A stretch of DNA of 11,190 bases, taken from assembly GCA_947566075.1 (NCBI GenBank), contig CANOIM010000025.1, positions 1 through 11,190 on the forward strand, written 5' to 3'. The notes under the pieces were generated by a model. That model was not told the DNA's origin, made no database searches, and saw only the letters and a list, made by a program, of their open reading frames with translations. Shown piece after piece: positions 6,028-11,190 of the stretch. Source of the DNA: an uncultured Eggerthellaceae bacterium (GTDB lineage Bacteria > Actinomycetota > Coriobacteriia > Coriobacteriales > Eggerthellaceae). Each line of letters begins with the position of its first letter. The stretch's first letter is position 1. The position numbers were made by a program, and so were the translations under genes.

Positions 6028-7242
6028 TCACTCTCCTAGGATCTGGGTCAATGCTTGTTCGGTCATGCACAGGGCCCGAGGCACATGGAAGGGGCCCTTG
6101 AAGGTGGAGCCTTTGGTAGGCGGCATGGTGGGGAGCCCATCTCTGCGTAGATAGCCATACCATTCGCCGTATTCTGGGTCAGCGAAGTGCTCCTTGCAAT
6201 AGTCCAGCACACGGAGCATCCAGGTGAGGTAATACTCATCCCTGGTATCCTTGTAGGCCTTTGAGCTGGCGATGAGCGCTTCGTTGTGGGGCCACCAGAG
6301 CTTCATGTCATGCTCATAGGCCTCAGGGGGAAGCTTCTGGGCGTCTATGAAGTAGAGGATGCCCTGGTATTCGTCATCCCAACCGGCTTCGATGGCCAGC
6401 TTGAAGATACTGCAGGCGGTGGCGTAGAGCTGGTCATCTCCGCGATAGGTGGCCTCATCCATGAGGAACCAGCTGCACTCTATGTCATGGCCGGGGTTCA
6501 CCACGCGCCCGGCTGTGTACCAGAGCTCCGGTTCTCCCTGCAGGTTCACGCTTTCCAGCGTGCAGCCCAGCTCAGGGCGGTAGTGATCGTCCACGATGCG
6601 ATGCACGCATTCGCTGGCGTGGCGGTCATACTCTTCGGTGTTCGCAGGGTCTACCCGGCGCATGATGGAGATGATGTTCAGGAAGATCATGGCATCTCCC
6701 AAGGAGCGCCCGGCCCGGGTGGAAGCGATGGTCTTCGGCCCGAACCCGGTGGGGTCTTGCAGAAGCCCGTTGTTCAGCCCGTAGATCATCTCATAGGCCG
6801 CTCGCGCCCGTTCCAGATGGACGGCTTCCCCGGTCACTCCGTAGTATTCCGCGTTGCCGATGCAGTAGAACCCCTCCGAGAAGTTGTAGCGGCGCTGGCG
6901 CAGAGGCAACCCCTCTTCGGTGACCGTGAAGTAGAGGCGCCCACCCGCAGCGCGGTTCACGCAGTGGTCCTCCAGGAAATCCAAGCAGCTCTTCGCTGCC
7001 TCCAGCCATTCCGGCCGCTGTCCGTAGACGTGGCAGAGGTAGGAGTAGGTCCAGGCGCATCGGCCCTGCATCCAAACTGATTTGTCCGTGGAATAGATGC
7101 GTCCCTGACGGTCAAGGCAGGTGTAGACGCCCCCGTGCTTCCGGTCCATCCCGTGATCCAGCCAGAAATCAGCGCAGATATCCAGCTGCCCCCTCAGCCA
7201 ATCGCGGCTTTCGCGCAGGCGCGCGGAGGTGATGTCATCCAA
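6028..7242 (-). CDS. N-acylglucosamine 2-epimerase (AGE) family protein
   Basis: AGE-family enzymes are (alpha/alpha)6-barrel sugar epimerases or isomerases, such as GlcNAc to ManNAc or glucose to mannose. The 404-residue length is standard. Family blocks are visible in order: KSVWMQGRCAWTYSYL (54-69, with the sugar-binding Arg), GRSLGDAMIFLNI, VVNPGHDIECSWFLMDEA (248-264, with the first catalytic-type His at about 252), KLWWPHNEAL (314-323) and GEWYGYLRRDG...KGSTFKGPFHVPRALC (359-392, second catalytic-type His at about 386). The only in-frame start near the alignment end is TTG 7242, with GGGAAGG (7254-7260) eleven bases upstream; the nearby ATG at 7249 is out of frame, so the exact start is uncertain. 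It leads an operon with the kinase. An epimerase-kinase pair recalls bacteroidal NanE-RokA sialic acid catabolism, but no NanA lyase or transporter is in view, so the substrate stays open. Confidence 0.9.
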   Translation of the reverse strand: MDDITSARLRESRDWLRGQLDICADFWLDHGMDRKHGGVYTCLDRQGRIYSTDKSVWMQGRCAWTYSYLCHVYGQRPEWLEAAKSCLDFLEDHCVNRAAGGRLYFTVTEEGLPLRQRRYNFSEGFYCIGNAEYYGVTGEAVHLERARAAYEMIYGLNNGLLQDPTGFGPKTIASTRAGRSLGDAMIFLNIISIMRRVDPANTEEYDRHASECVHRIVDDHYRPELGCTLESVNLQGEPELWYTAGRVVNPGHDIECSWFLMDEATYRGDDQLYATACSIFKLAIEAGWDDEYQGILYFIDAQKLPPEAYEHDMKLWWPHNEALIASSKAYKDTRDEYYLTWMLRVLDYCKEHFADPEYGEWYGYLRRDGLPTMPPTKGSTFKGPFHVPRALCMTEQALTQILGE

Positions 7243-7301
7243 TTGGCATACCGCCTTCCCATGGTGGCCCTATAAAGAATGAGCTTTGAGATCCATTGCA
7301 G

Positions 7302-7330
7302 ATTATCTTCATAGCGAGGAGGAAACGCAA
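7302..7330 (-). promoter_or_regulatory. Candidate promoter for the epimerase-kinase operon
   Basis: On the minus strand TTGCGT (plus coordinates 7325-7330) and GATAAT (7302-7307) are separated by 17 bases. GATAAT matches the -10 consensus at five of six positions; the -35 matches only at TTG. Transcription would begin near 7295, about 50 bases before the epimerase start. This is pattern matching only. Confidence 0.35.
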
Positions 7331-7420
7331 CAGCAAAGCTCAGTTGTTTTCGCTTCGTTTGACCGGACAGAGCCAGAGGTCAGCATTGGTATCCCCACAG
7401 GGAAGGGGGCCATGAGATGT

Positions 7421-7449
7421 TTGCCGCCGCGCCAGAGTTGTGCTACTTT
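7421..7449 (+). promoter_or_regulatory. Candidate promoter for the transaldolase-rho-S49 peptidase operon
   Basis: TTGCCG (7421-7426) and TACTTT (7444-7449) are 17 bases apart, and the -10 is preceded by TGC (TG at 7441-7442), an extended -10 arrangement. Transcription from about 7456 would give a leader of roughly 115 bases. The consensus match is moderate (TTG plus TA..T), so this is a suggestion. Confidence 0.4.
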
Positions 7450-7520
7450 GTCCCCGCACAGAAAAGCTTCGGTGCAGATCACCTTTAGAATCCCCTTAGC
7501 GAACAGGCATGCAGAGAAGG

Positions 7521-7561
7521 CATGCGCCCGGATCAAGGTGCGCATGGCTCAAGACCTTGAG
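7521..7561 (+). promoter_or_regulatory. Two tandem stem-loops in the leader, the second overlapping the Shine-Dalgarno
   Basis: CATGCGC (7521-7527) pairs with GCGCATG (7540-7546). Immediately after, CTCAAG (7548-7553) pairs with CTTGAG (7556-7561), the latter taking in the first bases of GAGGAGGAG (7559-7567), the ribosome binding site of the transaldolase gene. As RNA, the second loop of two bases is tight and would open at the ends. As DNA it is a clean palindrome that a dimeric regulator could bind. Either reading is unproven. Confidence 0.35.
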
Positions 7562-7571
7562 GAGGAGTCCT

Positions 7572-8252
7572 GTGAAGTTCTTCCTAGACACCGCTGATCT
7601 GGCTGAGATAGAGGAAGCGGCCAGTTGGGGCGCCTTGGCGGGCGTCACCACCAATCCTACGCTCTATGCGCGGGTGGGCGGCAAGCTGGCTGATTTCGAG
7701 AGCCACATCGGTCGCATCTGCCAGATCGTGGGCCCTGACTGCCCGGTATCGGCAGAGAGCGTGGCCATGGATAGGCAGGGCATCGTGGAAGATGGCCGAC
7801 GCTTGGCAGCCATCGCCCCCAACGTGGTGGTGAAGGTTCCCACCATGGTAGAGGGCCTGGCGGCTACGCGCACCTTGGCGGATGAGGGCATCCGCGTGAA
7901 CATGACGCTGTGCTTCACGGTGCCCCAGGCCATGCTGGCGGCCCGGGCGGGCGCTCGTTACATATCGCCGTTCATCGGCCGGTTCGACGATATCTCCGAA
8001 GACGGCATCGCCCAGGTGGCTGATATCGTCCAGGCTGTGGGGAACTACGATCTTTCTGAGGACACCGTCAACGGTGAGAAGCTGGAGGTGATCGCCGCCT
8101 CCATCCGCAGCGCCAACCATGTCACCCAATGCGCGCTCATGGGTGCGGATATCGCCACGGTGCCGTTCGGCGTCCTCAAGAAGATGGTCACGCATCCGCT
8201 CACCCAAGCGGGCATCGAATCGTTCATGAAGGATTGGGAGAAAGTCAAGTAG
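7572..8252 (+). CDS. Transaldolase, fructose-6-phosphate aldolase/TalC subfamily
   Basis: Class I Schiff-base enzyme that moves a dihydroxyacetone unit between sugar phosphates in the non-oxidative pentose phosphate pathway, or cleaves fructose 6-phosphate. The 226-residue length fits the short FSA/TalC subfamily, not the 320-residue TalB type. Visible motifs are KFFLDTADLAEI (2-13), GVTTNPTLY (24-32), the Schiff-base lysine K88 in NVVVKVPT, NMTLCFTVPQAMLAARAGARYISPFIGRFDDI, and the C-terminal VPFGVLKKMVTHPLTQAGIESFMKDW. GTG 7572 is chosen because it begins the family N-terminus and follows GGAGGA by five bases. Whether it is a true transaldolase or an FSA cannot be decided by eye. The stop directly abuts the rho ATG. 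A tal-type gene near rho is also known in Bacillus (tal-murAB-glpX-rho). Confidence 0.92.
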   Translation: MKFFLDTADLAEIEEAASWGALAGVTTNPTLYARVGGKLADFESHIGRICQIVGPDCPVSAESVAMDRQGIVEDGRRLAAIAPNVVVKVPTMVEGLAATRTLADEGIRVNMTLCFTVPQAMLAARAGARYISPFIGRFDDISEDGIAQVADIVQAVGNYDLSEDTVNGEKLEVIAASIRSANHVTQCALMGADIATVPFGVLKKMVTHPLTQAGIESFMKDWEKVK

Positions 8253-10085
8253 ATGGCAACCACCAAAGAAGCACCTGAGATAGAGACCCCGGAAACCGCC
8301 GAAGAGGCTCCCGTCAAGAAGACGCGCGTGAGCCGGGCCAAGAAGACGGCTGAACCCATGGCTGAGGCGAAGGCCGCTCCTGCCGCGGAAGCGGAAGCCG
8401 CCGAAGAGAAGCCCAAGCGCAAGCCGGGCCGTCCCCGCAAGGTGAAGCCCGAAGAAGAGGCCACCGCGGACACCTCCGCTCCTCAAGCTGAGGAAGCGCC
8501 GGAGAAGCCGAAGCGCAAGCCAGGCCGTCCCCGCAAGGTTAAGGCGGAAGAAGAGCCAGCGAAGACGGTTGCTGATAAGCCCTCTGAGGAACCTGCTGAC
8601 AGCGCGCCTGCTGAGACGGCCGAGGAAGCCGCAGAGCCGGGCGAGGAAGGCCAGCAGGATCACAAGCGCGCGAAGGCTCGCCCGGACTCCTTCGCCAACC
8701 AAGACCGCAACGGCAGGAACAGCCGTCATAACGGGCGTAGCAACAACCAGCACCGCACCCGCCGGGAACGCAATAACCGCCAGCGGGAGTACAAGCCCTC
8801 TGTCAGCAAGGAAGAGCTGGAAGCCTGCAAGCTGCCTGAGCTGCGTGAGAAGGCTGCTGAGCTCAAGATAGATGCCTCTGGTCTGCGCAAGGCTGAGATG
8901 ATCGACGCCATCTACGAGGCCGTGTGCATCGCCGAGGGCTTTCTGGAGGTGGAGGGCATCCTGGATATCCTGCAAGATGGCTACGGCTTCTTGCGCACCA
9001 AAGGCTACCTTCCCAGCGAACATGACGTGTATGTGGGGCTTTCCACCATTCGTCGCAACGGCCTGCGCAAAGGAGATATGGTGGCAGGCCAGACCCGTCC
9101 TGCCCGGGAAGGGGAGAAGTTCGCTGCCATCCAAAAGGTGACCAGCGTGAACGGCACCCCCATAGATGACATATCCTCTCGCCCGAAGTTCTCTGATCTG
9201 ACGCCCATCTTCCCGGATGAGCGCCTCACCATGGAACACGGCAAGGATACGCTGACAGCTCGGGTGATAGACTTGGTAGCGCCCATCGGCAAGGGGCAGC
9301 GCGGGCTGATCGTGTCTCCGCCCAAGGCAGGCAAGACCACGGTGCTGAAGGACATAGCTGCGGCCATCCATGCCAACAACCCTGAAGTGCATCTCATGTG
9401 CTTGCTGGTGGATGAGCGTCCCGAAGAGGTCACTGACATGGAACGCTCCATCCATGGTGAAGTGATCTCCTCCACCTTCGATATGCCCTCTGACAACCAT
9501 ATAGCCGTGGCAGAGCTGGTGATAGAGCGGGCGAAGCGCTTGGTGGAACAGGGTGAGGACGTGGTCATCCTCTTGGATTCCATCACGCGGCTGGCCCGGG
9601 CCTACAACCTGGCACAGCCCGCCAGCGGGCGCATCCTCTCTGGCGGCGTTGATTCCACCGCCCTCTATCCGCCCAAGCGGTTCTTGGGAGCGGCCCGCAA
9701 CATCGAAGGCGGCGGTTCGCTCACCATCTTGGCTTCTGCTTTGGTGGAAACGGGTTCCAAGATGGATGAGGTCATCTTCGAGGAGTTCAAGGGCACCGGC
9801 AACATGGAGCTGCGCTTGGATCGCAGCCTAGCGGATAGGCGCATCTTCCCGGCTATAGATCCCATCACGTCGGGCACCCGCAAGGAGGATCTGCTGCTGG
9901 ACGGCCAGGAGGCACCGCTCATCTGGGGCGTGAGGCGCCTGTTGGCCAACATGAACAACACCGAGAAATCCATGGACATGCTCATCCGCTCGCTGAAGCG
10001 CACGGAGACCAATCAGGAGTTCATCCTGCGCACGGCTAAGCGGGCTCAGAGCCAGAGCCGCTTCGAAGAGAATGGTGAGCTGTGA
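8253..10085 (+). CDS. rho: Transcription termination factor Rho with long disordered N-terminus
   Basis: Rho is the hexameric RNA helicase that ends transcription of untranslated RNA. At 610 residues it is much longer than E. coli Rho (419). Residues 1-180 are Ala/Glu/Lys-rich and then Arg/Asn-rich (140-180), with KPKRKPGRPRKVK twice (53-65 and 85-97), resembling AT-hooks. The Rho_N helical domain is at about 185-225, and the primary RNA-binding OB fold at about 231-310 (GYGFLR, DVYVGLSTIRRNGLRKGD). Walker A is PPKAGKTT (356-363), the catalytic Glu is in VDERPEEVTDM (387-396), Walker B is VVILLDSITRLARAYN (437-452), and the loops GRILSGGVDSTALYPPKRFLGAARNIEGGGSLTI and LDRSLADRRIFPAID are intact. 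The ATG directly follows the transaldolase stop with zero spacing; GGGAG (8236-8240) lies 12 bases upstream. The stop overlaps the next gene. Confidence 0.97.
   Translation: MATTKEAPEIETPETAEEAPVKKTRVSRAKKTAEPMAEAKAAPAAEAEAAEEKPKRKPGRPRKVKPEEEATADTSAPQAEEAPEKPKRKPGRPRKVKAEEEPAKTVADKPSEEPADSAPAETAEEAAEPGEEGQQDHKRAKARPDSFANQDRNGRNSRHNGRSNNQHRTRRERNNRQREYKPSVSKEELEACKLPELREKAAELKIDASGLRKAEMIDAIYEAVCIAEGFLEVEGILDILQDGYGFLRTKGYLPSEHDVYVGLSTIRRNGLRKGDMVAGQTRPAREGEKFAAIQKVTSVNGTPIDDISSRPKFSDLTPIFPDERLTMEHGKDTLTARVIDLVAPIGKGQRGLIVSPPKAGKTTVLKDIAAAIHANNPEVHLMCLLVDERPEEVTDMERSIHGEVISSTFDMPSDNHIAVAELVIERAKRLVEQGEDVVILLDSITRLARAYNLAQPASGRILSGGVDSTALYPPKRFLGAARNIEGGGSLTILASALVETGSKMDEVIFEEFKGTGNMELRLDRSLADRRIFPAIDPITSGTRKEDLLLDGQEAPLIWGVRRLLANMNNTEKSMDMLIRSLKRTETNQEFILRTAKRAQSQSRFEENGEL
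8406..8546 (+). repeat. Two near-identical in-frame repeats in rho encoding KPKRKPGRPRKVK
   Basis: The stretches coding residues 53-65 (8409-8447) and 85-97 (8505-8543) differ only at a few third positions, and the flanking codons (GAGAAG before, AAG/GAAGAAGAG after) also agree. The period is 96 bases (32 codons), so they look like an internal tandem duplication with the intervening Glu/Ala-rich sequence diverged. Confidence 0.85.
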
Positions 10086-11119
10086 TGAATGAGACAGGGA
10101 GAGGCCCCAACGGCTTCCAAGAAGACGCCTATGCGAGCGCCTATGCTGCCCGGGACCAACGCACCGGAGCGGTCATGGCCACCCCGCCCGTGGCGGCTCC
10201 CCCCAAGGGCAATGGTGGCCGGGTGGCCGCCATCGTGATCCTGTGCATCCTAGTGGTCATCGCCTTGGTAGGGTTCTCCTGCTCAGCGGCCATCGGCGGG
10301 ATGACGGACGTGCTCTCAGGAGAAGCTGATGCCTCGAGCATCGCCAAGGCAACGTCTCCCTCTGCGGTGGTGATAGACATAGATTCGACCATAGACTATG
10401 ACGGTTCTGCCTGCAGTCCGGATGGCCTGGCTTCGCGCCTTCGGGCGGCCCGGGCTGATGATCAGGTCAAGGGTGTCATCCTGCGTGTGAACTCCGGCGG
10501 TGGCACCGCTACGGCCGGGGAGGAGATGGCCCGGCTGGTGGCTGAGTTCCCCAAGCCCATCGTGGTGGTGAGTACGGCCTCCAATGCCAGCGCCGCCTAT
10601 GAGATCTCAAGCCAGGCAGACCGCATCTTCTGCGCGAAGACCACCAGCATAGGCGCTATCGGCGTGGCTCTTCAGGTGACGGATCTGTCCGGCCTCTATG
10701 AGAAGCTGGGAATAGATATAGAGACCATCGTCTCTGCTGAATCCAAAGATGCGGGCTATGGCAACCGGCCCCTCACTGAAGAGGAGCGCGAATGGTATCA
10801 AGCCATGGTGGATGAGATAGATGCTGATTTCATCCAGACCGTGGCCGATGGTCGTGGGATGAGCATCGCTGAGGTGAAGGAGCTGGCGAACGGGTTGCCC
10901 TATACGGGCTCTCAGGCGGTGGAAAATGGCCTGGCCGATGAGATCGGTTATTTCGAAGACGCGCTGGTCTACCTCTCTGACCTGGTGGGGGAGCCAGGAG
11001 GGCTCTCCACGCTGAGCTACGAGCCTTCCACTAGCTCCCTTGATCTGCTCTTGGGCCTCCTGAGCCAAAGCGGCCAAGCGGCTCCCTCCAACGTTGCTGC
11101 GAAGCCCTCGCTCTCCTAG
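10085..11119 (+). CDS. sppA: S49 family membrane serine peptidase (SppA-like)
   Basis: SppA peptidases use a Ser-Lys dyad to degrade leftover signal peptides in the membrane. The 344-residue product has a Pro/Gly-rich cytosolic start (1-45), one membrane segment at about 47-70 (VAAIVILCILVVIALVGF) and an S49 domain from about 94: VKGVILRVNSGGGTATAGEEM (128-148), nucleophile S169 in SNASAAYEISSQADRIF, SIGAIGV (188-194) and K221 in SAESKDAGYGNRPLTEEE. S169 to K221 is 52 residues, the spacing of the dyad in Bacillus SppA as I recall it. It departs from the family in NSGGG for NSPGG and ASAAY for ASGGY. ATG 10085 overlaps the rho TGA by one base. The 24 C-terminal residues are low-complexity. Location after rho is not one I know as standard. 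Confidence 0.88.
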   Translation: MNETGRGPNGFQEDAYASAYAARDQRTGAVMATPPVAAPPKGNGGRVAAIVILCILVVIALVGFSCSAAIGGMTDVLSGEADASSIAKATSPSAVVIDIDSTIDYDGSACSPDGLASRLRAARADDQVKGVILRVNSGGGTATAGEEMARLVAEFPKPIVVVSTASNASAAYEISSQADRIFCAKTTSIGAIGVALQVTDLSGLYEKLGIDIETIVSAESKDAGYGNRPLTEEEREWYQAMVDEIDADFIQTVADGRGMSIAEVKELANGLPYTGSQAVENGLADEIGYFEDALVYLSDLVGEPGGLSTLSYEPSTSSLDLLLGLLSQSGQAAPSNVAAKPSLS

Positions 11120-11125
11120 GGCTTC
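11101..11125 (+). terminator. Hairpin spanning the peptidase stop codon
   Basis: GAAGCCCT (11101-11108) pairs with AGGGCTTC (11118-11125) around a nine-base loop. The stop codon TAG (11117-11119) sits at the edge of the loop. Only TT follows, so if it terminates transcription it does so weakly; a further gene begins 25 bases later. Confidence 0.4.
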
Positions 11126-11149
11126 TTGGATCCCCTGAAAGGCATCTCC

Positions 11150-11190
11150 ATGGGCAAAGAACTGGATACCGACGTAGTCTGGCCAAGGCG
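11150..11190 (+). CDS. Start of an unidentified downstream gene, cut by the window edge
   Basis: ATG 11150 opens a frame MGKELDTDVVWPR that is still open at the last base. AAAGG (11138-11142) stands seven bases upstream as a plausible ribosome binding site, and the 30-base distance from the peptidase stop fits an operon. Thirteen residues are too few to name the product. The call could be wrong if the frame closes soon after the edge. Confidence 0.45.
   Translation, partial: MGKELDTDVVWPR

Larger units (their letters stand above)
7243..7571. other. Divergent intergenic region (329 bases)
   Basis: This stretch separates the minus-strand epimerase operon from the plus-strand transaldolase-rho operon. 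It holds one candidate promoter for each direction, a weak spaced inverted repeat TGACC/GGTCA (7360-7364 and 7378-7382), a direct repeat AGGCATGC (7505-7512 and 7518-7525), and two adjacent stem-loops just before the transaldolase start. An open frame crosses it on each strand but neither looks like a protein. No tRNA or riboswitch was recognised. Confidence 0.6.

Noticed and set aside
6286..7080. 264-codon plus-strand frame opposite the epimerase
   Set aside because: No recognisable motifs, and the minus-strand frame is a full-length AGE enzyme.
7360..7382. TGACC/GGTCA inverted repeat as an operator or promoter
   Set aside because: Only five bases per arm with a 13-base spacer, expected by chance; TTGACC has no acceptable -10 at 16-18 bases.
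7286..7597. 103-codon plus-strand frame in the divergent intergenic region
   Set aside because: It starts with a TTG lacking a ribosome binding site, overlaps the transaldolase start in another frame, and has no protein-like features.
7584..9500. 638-codon open frame on the minus strand across the transaldolase and rho genes
   Set aside because: Antisense shadow of two clear genes, with low-complexity Leu/Arg/Gly runs mirroring the repetitive N-terminus of Rho.
10265..10300. Lipobox in the peptidase membrane segment (GFSC)
   Set aside because: There is no Leu at -3, and the segment is preceded by about 45 cytosolic residues; it fits a plain membrane anchor.
10700..10750. Loss of the catalytic lysine in the S49 peptidase (VSAES where KSG is common)
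   Set aside because: The lysine that matches E. coli SppA K209 and SohB is the later one (YK/HK position), which is present as K221, 52 residues after S169.

Overview
The window is a high-GC stretch of bacterial chromosome. It holds a translation/transcription housekeeping block, a small inserted sugar-metabolism operon on the opposite strand, and a second housekeeping operon built around rho. The codon use, the short NusG without the long acidic leader of streptomycetes and mycobacteria, the very long disordered N-terminus of Rho, and the tuf-rpmG-trnW-secE-nusG-rplK-rplA order point to a high-GC Gram-positive. My best guess is Coriobacteriia (an Olsenella/Atopobium/Eggerthella-like gut or oral anaerobe). 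That is inference from remembered sequence resemblance, not from a search. No mobile element, CRISPR array or phage gene is visible.

Bases 1-3656 (+): the 3' part of tuf (EF-Tu domains II and III), rpmG (L33, zinc-ribbon type), tRNA-Trp(CCA), secE, nusG (overlapping secE by one base), rplK (L11) and rplA (L1), ending in an intrinsic terminator. The rplK-rplA gap carries a hairpin that closely copies the L1-binding site of 23S rRNA, so L1 probably represses its own gene from there. The same 12-bp sequence occurs in inverted orientation just before rplK and just after rplA. SecE has a long charged N-terminal extension and an unusual acidic Ser/Ala/Asp/Gly tail after its last hydrophobic segment. 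L11 also has a C-terminal extension.

Bases 3696-4550 (+): nadK (NAD kinase), in the place where rplJ-rplL often follow rplA. An 11-bp hairpin then separates it from a convergent minus-strand operon.

Bases 4653-7242 (-): an N-acylglucosamine 2-epimerase (AGE) family enzyme, followed one base later by a large ASKHA/ROK-like sugar kinase with an additional N-terminal domain of about 145 residues. Together they look like an epimerise-then-phosphorylate module for an amino sugar or hexose. The substrate cannot be fixed from sequence.

Bases 7243-7571: a divergent intergenic region with candidate promoters in both directions and a structured leader.

Bases 7572-11119 (+): a tightly packed operon of an FSA/TalC-type transaldolase, rho and an S49 (SppA-type) membrane peptidase, with junctions of zero or minus one base. 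Rho has a roughly 180-residue disordered, charged N-terminus with two copies of an AT-hook-like KPGRPRK motif. The start of one further gene runs off the right edge.
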